From the NCBI GenBank assembly GCA_028706585.1, contig JAQTVX010000148.1:1-5817 (forward strand): a stretch of DNA of 5,817 nucleotides, read 5' to 3'. The notes beneath the pieces are model-generated. The model saw nothing but the letters and a program-made list of their open reading frames with translations. It made no database searches and was not told the origin of the DNA. The position numbers were made by a program, and so were the translations under genes. Positions 1 to 5,817 of this stretch are shown here, in pieces (the stretch's first letter is position 1; each line of letters begins with the position of its first letter). This DNA is from Candidatus Krumholzibacteriia bacterium. GTDB lineage: Bacteria > Krumholzibacteriota > Krumholzibacteriia > Krumholzibacteriales > Krumholzibacteriaceae.

Positions 1-588
1 AAATTCGAAGGATGGGAAGAAGATACTATTGCGGAGTGATTCCGCGTGCATTGCGATGAAGTCATTGGACGGGACGAGAATGAGAGTGTGTTCCCCTTTA
101 CCGATGGTGAAGCGGTACAGGGCAAACATGTCCTCCGGCGCGCGGTGAAACAGGTCGCGCTGCTCGATTGAATCGCCAAGGGGAATTTCATTGAAGCCCT
201 CGAGGGATTCGATTGGATTATGCCATCCGCCTCCGCCATCCCAGTGCACCAGAGAAGCATCCCGGTTGCAAAGCAGGTAAGCGTCGCCTCCGCGGCGGAT
301 GTGGATCATGATCAGGGCATCCCTCATGGCATCCCCGTCCGTGCCGCCGGCCTCGGCAAGCGTTTTGAAATGGTCTATGAAGAGCGCGAAGTAATGTTCC
401 GGGGCGCCGAGACGCGACGCCGATACGGCTTCCCTGAATAGCGTTCTGAGGATCGGCTCCTGTCCCGATTCGCCCGGCGAGAAAAATATGAAGAACTCCT
501 CACCGCCGTCCTTGCCCGGAATTTCCTGGTAGACGAGAGAATCCTTGCTCCCCTGCGCGCCGAAACACGCAAGCGATGTGCGCTTCAT
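1..588 (-). CDS. Hypothetical protein, possible degenerate PP2C-like phosphatase domain, 3' partial
   Basis: The frame is open from ATG 588 to the window edge, giving 196 visible codons with no stop. The ATG is supported by AGGTGG 5 nt upstream. There is no signal peptide or membrane segment. I do not recognise it with certainty. The order of elements resembles a PP2C (PPM) phosphatase: GAQGSKDSLVYQEI (10-23) sits where R-x-x-NEDS normally occurs, FFIFFSPGESG (32-42) where VADGMGG occurs, a helical region with ALIMIHIRRGGDAYLLCNRDASLVHWDG (91-118) where the NVGDSRAYL strands occur, and HTLILVPSNDFIAMH (167-181) where LLLCSDGL occurs. The Asp/Gly residues that bind the metal pair are mostly replaced, so if the fold is right it is probably a non-catalytic or highly divergent member. 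It follows the J-TPR gene on the same strand after 105 bp. An unrelated beta-rich fold is possible; the remainder of the protein is outside the window. Confidence 0.8.
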   Translation of the reverse strand, partial: MKRTSLACFGAQGSKDSLVYQEIPGKDGGEEFFIFFSPGESGQEPILRTLFREAVSASRLGAPEHYFALFIDHFKTLAEAGGTDGDAMRDALIMIHIRRGGDAYLLCNRDASLVHWDGGGGWHNPIESLEGFNEIPLGDSIEQRDLFHRAPEDMFALYRFTIGKGEHTLILVPSNDFIAMHAESLRNSIFFPSFEF

Positions 589-593
589 TTCCA

Positions 594-599
594 CCACCT
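594..599 (-). promoter_or_regulatory. Ribosome binding site of the phosphatase-like gene
   Basis: AGGTGG sits 5 nt before ATG 588 on the minus strand. It supports this start and supports the reality of the partial gene that runs off the window. The same hexamer precedes the J-TPR gene. Confidence 0.7.
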
Positions 600-608
600 C
601 GGAATCCA

Positions 609-637
609 AGGGTAGATTGAGCGCACCAAAAAATCAA
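609..637 (-). promoter_or_regulatory. Weak candidate sigma-70-type promoter before the phosphatase-like gene
   Basis: The minus strand has TTGATT (637-632), a 17-nt spacer and TACCCT (614-609). The -35 match is fair and the -10 matches only at T1, A2 and T6. Transcription would begin close to the Shine-Dalgarno, leaving a very short leader. It is offered only because the 105-bp gap suggests that this gene could have its own promoter. Confidence 0.2.
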
Positions 638-693
638 CACTTATCGGCGGATAACGGGCCTGGATGATTCATGCGGAAACCTGCGGTTTGCTT

Positions 694-1386
694 CTACGCT
701 ATGCGCGAAAAGAGCCCTTTGAACGTCGCCATTAGCTTGTCGAGGGGACCCACCTCTACAATCTCCTTGTCTTCTTCGCCTCCGATCGACAGGTATTTGC
801 TCGCGATCGGATTATCGGGATCCCACTTGAGGGCTTCTTTGAAGTGCTTTATCGCGACCTTCTTGAGCCCCGCTTTGAAGTAGACGAAGCCGAGATTCGC
901 ATGATAGTCGGCGTTGTAGAACTCCATCTGGATCGCCTTGAGACAGGCGTCGCGCGCCTCATGCAGGCGCGTGTTGAGCATGCCAAGACAGAATCCGTAC
1001 CAGCTGTGATAGGCGGGATTGGTCGGGTCGTACTTGATTGCTGCCTTGAACAGCAGCGCCGCTTTGTCGAATCGCCCGTTCCGCATCGCTTCCTTGGCTT
1101 GGGTGAACGACAGCATCGCGGAACGCCGGTCCTTTTCCTGTATCGCAACCGCGTCCTTCGACCCGCTCTTGCTCTTCCGGAGCGATTCATCATATACGGA
1201 GCGCTTCTGCGCGTCGCTCAGAGCCCCGTATGCCTCGTTGATCTGCTTGAACCGCTCGCGATTATCCGGAGTGTCCCCGGCTGCGTCTGGGTGGTAAAGC
1301 TTGGCAAGTCGGAAGTAATTGCGCTTTATTTCCTCGACCGAAGCGGTCGGCCAAACCTCAAGTATCGAATAATAATCAACACTCAC
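694..1386 (-). CDS. J-domain (DnaJ-like) protein fused to TPR repeats
   Basis: The 230-residue protein has an N-terminal J domain at residues 4-66, with YYSILEV opening helix I, the basic helix II EEIKRNYFRLAKLYHPD, the invariant HPD tripeptide at 32-34 and FKQINEAYGALSDAQKRSVYD in helices III-IV. J domains stimulate the ATPase of Hsp70/DnaK. There is no Gly/Phe linker, zinc finger or DnaJ C-terminal domain, so this is a class C J-protein that probably brings specific clients or complexes to DnaK. Residues about 91-192 contain three TPRs (91-124, 125-158, 159-192). The tail is short and basic (LMATFKGLFSRIA). Translation starts at GTG 1386, which fits the start of the J domain and has AGGTGG 6 nt upstream, directly after the stop of the preceding TPR gene (12-bp gap). 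It is likely cytoplasmic and cotranscribed with that gene. The TPRs may bind the partner TPR protein or the next gene product, which is an inference. Confidence 0.93.
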   Translation of the reverse strand: MSVDYYSILEVWPTASVEEIKRNYFRLAKLYHPDAAGDTPDNRERFKQINEAYGALSDAQKRSVYDESLRKSKSGSKDAVAIQEKDRRSAMLSFTQAKEAMRNGRFDKAALLFKAAIKYDPTNPAYHSWYGFCLGMLNTRLHEARDACLKAIQMEFYNADYHANLGFVYFKAGLKKVAIKHFKEALKWDPDNPIASKYLSIGGEEDKEIVEVGPLDKLMATFKGLFSRIA

Positions 1387-1392
1387 GGTATT

Positions 1393-1398
1393 CCACCT
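1393..1398 (-). promoter_or_regulatory. Ribosome binding site deciding the GTG start of the J-TPR gene
   Basis: AGGTGG begins immediately after the TAG stop of the TPR gene and lies 6 nt before GTG 1386. It fixes this non-ATG start, because no in-frame ATG lies nearby that would preserve the J domain. Confidence 0.8.
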
Positions 1399-2334
1399 CT
1401 ACTTGTGAACGGGCGAGAGTTCGCGGAAGAGATTTACCGCGAGTTCGTTTTCAGGATCGAGCTCGAGAACAATTTCGAGATTTCGCATCGCTTCGTCTCT
1501 TGCCCCCCTCTCGTAGAGGGATAGCGCCAGATTGAGCCGCGCCTTCAAATAGTCGGGATTGATTTTCAACGCGGTTTCGAACTCCACTATTGCGTCATCG
1601 GTCATTCCCCGGTTCGCGTAGGCGATGCCGAGAAGATTGTGGATATCGGGATAATGGGGGTTCACCGAGAGCGCCTTCTTGAGCTCCGCAGCTCCCGCCT
1701 CGTATTCGCCGTTCTGGATCGCCTCGAGGGCTATCTGCTTGCTGACCTGCGCCGATGACGGCTTCTCCTCGAGAATACGCCGGAACGCCTCCTCCATCTC
1801 GCTGGAGCCGGCCTCGTTTTCGATCATCTTTATAAGCTCTTTGAGCGAATCCACGAAGAAGGCGGGCGCAGTCGATACGCTCGTCTCCAGCTCCTCGAGG
1901 GCGTGCTCACGCTCTCCATGATCAGCGTAGCTTCTCGCGAGCATGACACGGGCCTTTAAATAGGCAGGATTTATCTCCAGAGCCCGCCTGAAACACTCGC
2001 GGGATTCATTCACACGGCCGAGCTCGCCATATAGGCGGCCCAGGCTCGAATGGACGTCGGCGTACCGCGGCTGCAGTTCGATGGCCTTCTCGAGGGCGCG
2101 CGCCGCCTCGACCTTCTTGCCGTCCCGGGAAGCGAGCTTTGCGTATTCGACGTACGACTCGACCATGTACATGCGAATCATTTCCTGATCTTGGCTCTTT
2201 CCCTCGACGGCTATCCTTGAAAGATACGATTCGAATTCGCTGCACGCTTTCTTGTAATCGCCCTTGTTGAAGTACATCAGGGCCTTCTTCAAAGCAGCCC
2301 TCGGGACGAATCGAAAAAACCGTTCTGAGAACAT
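1399..2334 (-). CDS. TPR-repeat protein
   Basis: The 311-residue protein consists almost entirely of tetratricopeptide repeats, helix-turn-helix modules that mediate protein-protein contacts. Repeats can be placed at about residues 15-40, 58-91, 92-125, 126-159, 194-227, 228-261 and 262-295. Canonical signatures include LGRLYGELGRVNESRECFRRAL, LLGIAYANRGMTDDAIVEFETAL and LNLALSLYERGARDEAMRNLE. The stretch 160-193 (DSLKELIKMIENEAGSSEME) is a degenerate helical spacer. There is no signal peptide (the N-terminus MFSERFFRFVPRAALKK is basic and aromatic) and no transmembrane segment, so a cytoplasmic location is likely. The ATG has AGGT 8 nt upstream. The next gene follows after 12 bp, and the pair is probably cotranscribed from the sigma-54-like promoter in the upstream gap. 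It probably acts as a scaffold; no enzymatic function is visible. Confidence 0.92.
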   Translation of the reverse strand: MFSERFFRFVPRAALKKALMYFNKGDYKKACSEFESYLSRIAVEGKSQDQEMIRMYMVESYVEYAKLASRDGKKVEAARALEKAIELQPRYADVHSSLGRLYGELGRVNESRECFRRALEINPAYLKARVMLARSYADHGEREHALEELETSVSTAPAFFVDSLKELIKMIENEAGSSEMEEAFRRILEEKPSSAQVSKQIALEAIQNGEYEAGAAELKKALSVNPHYPDIHNLLGIAYANRGMTDDAIVEFETALKINPDYLKARLNLALSLYERGARDEAMRNLEIVLELDPENELAVNLFRELSPVHK

Positions 2335-2402
2335 TGCTGTTTACCTGCCTTGCGCTCTATTATGTATTTGCCTTGCGTAGTGTTATGCTTCGTTGTGATA
2401 TA

Positions 2403-2419
2403 AGCAATTAGCGCGCCAA
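2403..2419 (-). promoter_or_regulatory. Candidate sigma-54 (RpoN) -24/-12 promoter
   Basis: On the minus strand the 17-mer TTGGCGCGCTAATTGCT matches the RpoN consensus YTGGCACGrNNNTTGCW at 12 of 14 constrained positions. The invariant GG (2417-2416) and GC (2405-2404) are separated by exactly 10 bases as required. The predicted start of transcription is near 2392, giving a leader of about 58 nt before the TPR gene ATG at 2334. It lies in the 94-bp gap, where a promoter is expected, and would drive the TPR and J-TPR genes and perhaps the gene after them. Activator sites would lie farther upstream, within the propeller gene; none was identified. Confidence 0.6.
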
Positions 2420-2428
2420 AAAACTCTC

Positions 2429-3808
2429 TCAGCGTGACCCGGCGGAGGGCAGTGCGGAAACGCGGGGAGAAAGCATATGGCTCTCTCTTTCGATCGTGAC
2501 GTAAGAGCGGGAAGAATATGTCGGTTTGGCGATTATTACCAGGCTCAACATGCATTTTGCAAGGGCCGCCGCGTCAGGGCAATCGACCTCGATTCGCCTG
2601 ACGAACCTCGCGGCGGGGAGGATGTACTCGGGGAGCACCGTAAAGCGGTCCCTTCCCCTATCGTCCCGCAGAACCAGCGATATCGTGGAGCACTCGGTGA
2701 GGATAAAAGAAGCCTCTACGCTGCACCGTTTCCGCTCTGGATCCAATACGAGCTTATCTGCAGAGAAACGCAGCACATCGGTCCCGATCCAGAAATACTG
2801 CGCCCCGGCGCGCTCGGAGACGAACACCTGCCCGAAGCGTCGATATATCGTTATCCCACGCGGCTCGTCGAACAGCCTCTCACCGGCGCGACCCGCGCCG
2901 ATGGCAGTGATGTAGGTAAGGTGCCTGTCGAACTTGTGAATCCATCCAGCTTCCCGATCCGTGACGTATATATTCGCATAGTAGTCGATTGCAGCGTGAT
3001 CGAAACGGCCGTCCGATCCGATCTCCGACCGCCGCACGAGACCGAGCGGCTTTCCCTCGGGAGAAGCCTTCCAGAGCCGCTTTCCCAGGCTGTCCGTGAC
3101 GACCAGGAAATGATCCCCATAGTAGAGGAATTCGTCCCCTTCCGTAACGGCAGCTATCGCATACGGCCTGAATAGCGAGGCACCTTTCGTCTCGAGGCCG
3201 AACGATTTTATGAAGGAACCGCTCTCGCTCAGCACGACGATCCGGTCGTTCCCAGTATCGGCCACGTACAGGGATCCGCCGCTCAGGCACACCCCGGACG
3301 GCGAGCGAAGGGGACTATCGGCCAGCCCGTGCATCTCCCCCACCCAAACGATCTCGTCGCCCACGTAGCGCAGGTGAACAATCCGGTCGTTACCGGTATC
3401 GGCCACATAGAGGTTTCCATCCTTGTCCCCGGTGAGCGACTGGGGCTCCCTGAACTGCATCGGCCCTCCCCCCGGTTTGCCGACGATGCCGATCGAGGTA
3501 AGGCTCTTGTTGTAAATCATATCGCCAGCGCCGCTATTGACGCCGTAGACCGTGAGCTCGTCATCGTCACGCGCGTTGTCCGGTCTGTCCTTGCTTACGA
3601 GCTTGATGCAGAAGAGACCCTCGGGATCATTGAATTTCTCGCGATACCCCGAGTAGATGTCGAGGTGAAACTGCGTTACCTTGTGAAGCCCGAGACAGTG
3701 CGTCCATGGAGGCGTCACCAGTGTCGTGCCGCCACGCTCGGCGCCGTTAACGAGAGAGACAATGGCGAGCCCGGCCGCGATCACGAGAACAAGAACGTGG
3801 ATTTTCAT
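2429..3808 (-). CDS. Exported NHL-repeat beta-propeller protein with possible FlgD-like Ig tail
   Basis: The 459-residue protein starts with a signal peptide: Lys2, a hydrophobic run at residues 4-20 (HVLVLVIAAGLAIVSLV), then a likely signal peptidase I site near NGA-E (residues 21-24). NHL-type blades follow. The clearest are residues 118-147 and 167-194, both with the core LYVADTGNDRIV, and weaker ones lie near 212-240, 269-293 (IYVTDREAGWIHKF) and 313-335 (VFVSERAG). Residues about 364-440 are beta-rich (SFILTECSTISLVLRDDRGR, then a terminal strand) and resemble a FlgD-like Ig domain, which is an inference. NHL propellers usually bind proteins or ligands, and no catalytic site is evident. 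The start at 3808 is chosen over an in-frame ATG at 3850 because it begins the signal peptide exactly and has GGAG 8 nt upstream. The gene overlaps the transglycosylase stop by 4 bp, suggesting coupled translation of an envelope pair. The partner or ligand is unknown. Confidence 0.88.
   Translation of the reverse strand: MKIHVLVLVIAAGLAIVSLVNGAERGGTTLVTPPWTHCLGLHKVTQFHLDIYSGYREKFNDPEGLFCIKLVSKDRPDNARDDDELTVYGVNSGAGDMIYNKSLTSIGIVGKPGGGPMQFREPQSLTGDKDGNLYVADTGNDRIVHLRYVGDEIVWVGEMHGLADSPLRSPSGVCLSGGSLYVADTGNDRIVVLSESGSFIKSFGLETKGASLFRPYAIAAVTEGDEFLYYGDHFLVVTDSLGKRLWKASPEGKPLGLVRRSEIGSDGRFDHAAIDYYANIYVTDREAGWIHKFDRHLTYITAIGAGRAGERLFDEPRGITIYRRFGQVFVSERAGAQYFWIGTDVLRFSADKLVLDPERKRCSVEASFILTECSTISLVLRDDRGRDRFTVLPEYILPAARFVRRIEVDCPDAAALAKCMLSLVIIAKPTYSSRSYVTIERESHMLSPRVSALPSAGSR
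3240..3413. repeat. Two near-identical 33-bp segments encoding NHL blade cores
   Basis: Positions 3240-3272 and 3381-3413 match at 29 of 33 bases and both encode the blade core LYVADTGNDRI. The four differences are compatible with purifying selection on a recently duplicated or gene-converted propeller blade; similar codon choice is the alternative. Confidence 0.65.
3805..3808 (-). promoter_or_regulatory. ATGA stop/start overlap (translational coupling site)
   Basis: The TGA of the transglycosylase (3807-3805) overlaps the ATG of the propeller gene (3808-3806). A Shine-Dalgarno GGAG (3820-3817) lies in the last codons of the transglycosylase, 8 nt before the ATG. This arrangement normally allows terminating ribosomes to reinitiate and ties expression of the second protein to the first. 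Confidence 0.85.
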
Positions 3809-5817
3809 GGCCGCTTCTCCCGTTCCACACCGAGTGTCCGATAGAAGCACAGCGCTTCGAGAACCTCCCGTACGTACTCCCTTGTCTCCTCCGGGCCGAT
3901 CATTTCGATCGCGGTCATCGGATCAAGAGCCGGATCGAACGTCTGTTTCCAACGCGCCATTCTTGCATCGCCGGCGTTGTAAGCGGCCAACGCCCCTACA
4001 ACGGAACCATTGCATCGTTTCAGAAGATAAGAGAGATACTGCGCTCCGATCCTAATGTTGCATTCGGCATCGAACAGGTTATCCGCACACCCTCCCGCGA
4101 TGCCGTGCTTTCGCGCGACCCAACGTGCCGTCGACGGCATGAGCTGCATCACGCCCGAAGCGCCCTCTCTGGAAACAGCCGTTGAGCTGAACTTGCTCTC
4201 GGCGTACATGACGGCGAGAATCAGCTCCGGAGACAGGCCTTCCATCCCCTCCTCTTGCGCAATGATACCTGCGAAGGCCACCGGGTGCTGGAGCCTTTCG
4301 AGCAGATCGCCCGATAGAGATCCGGAATATGATCCGCCGACGATCCATATCGCCACGCCATAGAAACCCCGCACACGCGCGTAGAGATACAATTCTATGG
4401 CCTGCCGTACGTCAATTTCGTATCTCTTTCTCAATGTGGCGACGCACTGACCCGCCTCCGCTAGCAACCCCCGCTCCATGAGGTACTCACAGGCTTTGAC
4501 GCCCGGATGTTGAGACGATGCGGAATCCTGGCGAAAGGCCGCCTGCAACGAATCGATGAGCTTTTCCTCGTCCGTCACCATACTCCCGAGGCGGGAGCGG
4601 AATGCTCCGGGAGACGGCGTTCCGACCAATGAATCGATATTCCGCGAGAGCGCAAATGTGCGATATGAATTCGGATACTCCTCGGAAAGAAGCGACGACC
4701 ATTTCACGCGATCTGAATCGGAAGGGCTGGTACGAGCCCGCCAGAACAGCGCATCCGGATCGTTATTATATCGATAATACTCGCGATAATTGCTCATCAA
4801 AACATCATACGCCTCTTCATCACGAGCGAGCCAATGCAACAGCGATGCTCGCCACAGAGACTGCCTTCCGCCGCACGAAGCCAAGAGATTGAGCGCATCT
4901 TCATATCTGCCCAAGGCGACATCGATCCGCGCAGCGACACTCAATAGAGTGGGTAGCCCATATGTACTCGCGAGCGTTCGATATATTTCGACGGCTCGCT
5001 CTTCATTTCCAAGCTTGTACTCGATGGCCGCGCATGCGCCCAGCGCAATCACTTTGATCCTCGAGCTATCCGCTGAAGCGGCGATCCCGTTATAGAGATC
5101 GAGCGCCTCATGCCTCTTGCCCATGGACTCCAAGAGCCTACCTTTGATCAAGAGCGTTTCAGGATCGCCGCCGTCTCTATCCACCAACTCCTTTACTATC
5201 TTCTCCGCTCTCTCGTTCATACCCTTTCCAAGGGCCCACTTCGCCAGCGCGCGGAGGTCGGGCGCTGATAGGCGCTGATAGCGGGATTCTGACAGTCCAT
5301 ACAGCTTGTCCAGTATTCCCGTTTCAATTTCCTTGGATAAATAGTCGGCTGCCGACACGAAGAGCGCGACTGCGATAGAATCCTGCCCGCGGTCGGCCAA
5401 CGCGTCGGCAATAATCAGGATTTCGCGACTGGACCGCGAAGAAATGTCTTTGGGAACTCCCATAATCGCAAAGAGACTGTCGTCGCGCATAAATACGTCG
5501 AGCTGCAGCTCTCGAGCGCTGGCGTAACTATTGCCGCCGCCCCATATGCGTACGCGATCTCCGCACATAAAGAGACTGTCGAGCTCCAGCGCCGACTCGC
5601 GATACCGGTCAAGCTTCCTCAACGACATGGCGAGATAGTAGAGCTGGAACCATTCCAGATAAGGATTGTCCACCTTGCAGCGCAGAAGCTCCGCGGCGCG
5701 GGAGTACTGCTCCGCGTAGCACGCGACGATTCCCATCCGCAGAGAATCGGACGAACCTTCCAGCTCTTTTAGGGCGGACGCGTACCTTTTCCAAACGGTC
5801 AGCGTCGCCGCCTTGTC
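3805..5817 (-). CDS. Slt70-like lytic transglycosylase with long TPR/alpha-solenoid region, 5' partial
   Basis: This protein likely cleaves the MurNAc-GlcNAc bond of peptidoglycan in the periplasm. The reading frame is open to the window edge, so 670 codons are visible and the true start and any signal peptide are missing; the ATG at 5736 is internal to a helical repeat. Visible residues 1 to about 500 are helix-rich TPR-like repeats, for example around 200-250 (LLIKGRLLESMGKRHEALDLY) and 265-315, resembling the superhelical part of Slt70. Residues about 520-660 form the SLT domain: the catalytic Glu is in YAESKFSS (Glu540, codon 4200-4198), followed by GVMQLMPSTA, the NIRIGAQYLSYLL helix, AAYNAGDARMARW and a terminal ETREYVREV helix. 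All landmarks of family 1 transglycosylases are intact, so activity is expected. It overlaps the next gene by 4 bp. The family call is firm; the biological role (turnover, secretion-system insertion or envelope remodelling) cannot be read from the sequence. Confidence 0.93.
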   Translation of the reverse strand, partial: DKAATLTVWKRYASALKELEGSSDSLRMGIVACYAEQYSRAAELLRCKVDNPYLEWFQLYYLAMSLRKLDRYRESALELDSLFMCGDRVRIWGGGNSYASARELQLDVFMRDDSLFAIMGVPKDISSRSSREILIIADALADRGQDSIAVALFVSAADYLSKEIETGILDKLYGLSESRYQRLSAPDLRALAKWALGKGMNERAEKIVKELVDRDGGDPETLLIKGRLLESMGKRHEALDLYNGIAASADSSRIKVIALGACAAIEYKLGNEERAVEIYRTLASTYGLPTLLSVAARIDVALGRYEDALNLLASCGGRQSLWRASLLHWLARDEEAYDVLMSNYREYYRYNNDPDALFWRARTSPSDSDRVKWSSLLSEEYPNSYRTFALSRNIDSLVGTPSPGAFRSRLGSMVTDEEKLIDSLQAAFRQDSASSQHPGVKACEYLMERGLLAEAGQCVATLRKRYEIDVRQAIELYLYARVRGFYGVAIWIVGGSYSGSLSGDLLERLQHPVAFAGIIAQEEGMEGLSPELILAVMYAESKFSSTAVSREGASGVMQLMPSTARWVARKHGIAGGCADNLFDAECNIRIGAQYLSYLLKRCNGSVVGALAAYNAGDARMARWKQTFDPALDPMTAIEMIGPEETREYVREVLEALCFYRTLGVEREKRP
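5262..5281. repeat. Perfect 10-bp tandem duplication inside the transglycosylase gene
   Basis: GCGCTGATAG occurs twice head to tail, encoding the segment RYQRLSAPD at about visible residues 179-187. The unit is not a multiple of three, so the two copies are read in different frames, and gain or loss of one unit would shift the frame. The current frame is intact. It may be chance or a small past duplication. Confidence 0.6.

Larger units (their letters stand above)
589..693. other. Intergenic gap between J-TPR and phosphatase-like genes
   Basis: The 105-bp gap holds two short inverted repeats: 677-689 (5-bp stem, 3-nt loop) and 641-654 (TTATC/GATAA, 4-nt loop). It also holds a run of six T on the minus strand at 633-628 followed by GGTGCGCT. 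Neither hairpin abuts a T-run, so no convincing intrinsic terminator is present and read-through from the J-TPR gene is possible. Confidence 0.5.

Noticed and set aside
615..631. Second sigma-54 promoter before the phosphatase-like gene
   Set aside because: The -24-like TTGGTGCG is present but the base pair required at -12 reads CT, not GC, so a functional RpoN promoter is unlikely.
641..689. Short inverted repeats as a rho-independent terminator after the J-TPR gene
   Set aside because: Both stems are only 5 bp. The one at 641-654 is separated from the T-run by 7 nt and is AT-rich, and the one at 677-689 has no T-run.
844..1524. Long plus-strand open frame of 226 codons opposite the J-TPR gene
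   Set aside because: It is antisense to a protein with an intact J domain and TPRs, has no recognisable domain, spans the junction of two real genes and lacks a supported ribosome binding site.
2420..2440. T-run (TTTTTT, 2423-2418) after the propeller gene as a terminator
   Set aside because: No GC-rich stem directly precedes it on the minus strand; it abuts the sigma-54-like -24 element instead.
2289..2555. Minus-strand open frame of 88 codons crossing the gap between propeller and TPR genes
   Set aside because: It overlaps the ends of two better-supported genes in another frame and would read straight through the promoter region; its sequence has no family features.
2477..3175. Plus-strand open frame of 232 codons opposite the propeller gene
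   Set aside because: Its translation has no domain features and mirrors the codon pattern of the minus-strand NHL gene, so it is a shadow frame.
3809..3850. Upstream in-frame ATG (3850) as start of the propeller protein
   Set aside because: It would add 14 polar residues before a textbook signal peptide and overlap the transglycosylase by 46 bp; ATG 3808 with its GGAG and ATGA overlap explains the data better.
5470..5581. 13-bp direct repeat AAAGAGACTGTCG at 5470-5482 and 5569-5581
   Set aside because: Both copies encode DSLF within helical repeats, and shared codon use in a repetitive solenoid is sufficient explanation.

Overview
The window is a compact stretch of a bacterial chromosome of moderately high GC content. 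All five supportable genes lie on the minus strand and are transcribed from high to low coordinates. The gene content fits a Gram-negative bacterium: a large Slt70-like lytic transglycosylase, an exported NHL beta-propeller protein with a possible FlgD-like Ig tail, TPR proteins, a DnaJ-TPR fusion and a sigma-54-type promoter. The style resembles deltaproteobacteria or deep-branching FCB-type phyla. No taxonomic marker is present, so this placement is inference only.

Layout in transcription order. (1) 5817-3805: a TPR/alpha-helical solenoid protein ending in an SLT (GH23-like) domain; its 5' end is outside the window. (2) 3808-2429: an exported NHL-repeat protein that starts inside the stop codon of gene 1 (ATGA overlap), so the pair is probably translationally coupled. 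(3) A 94-bp gap (2335-2428) carrying a close match to a sigma-54 -24/-12 promoter facing gene 3. (4) 2334-1399: a TPR-only protein. (5) 1386-694: a J-domain plus TPR fusion, 12 bp after gene 3, with a GTG start and its own Shine-Dalgarno. (6) A 105-bp gap (589-693). (7) 588-1: an incomplete protein whose residue pattern resembles a PP2C-type phosphatase with degraded catalytic motifs; its 3' end is outside the window.

The genes read as two modules. The upstream pair is a cell-envelope module in which a peptidoglycan-cleaving enzyme is made stoichiometrically with an exported propeller. The downstream set is a probably cytoplasmic scaffold/co-chaperone module of TPR, J-TPR and a phosphatase-like protein, plausibly under sigma-54 control. 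No mobile element, CRISPR array, tRNA or rRNA was seen, and no gene-free stretch exceeds 300 bases.
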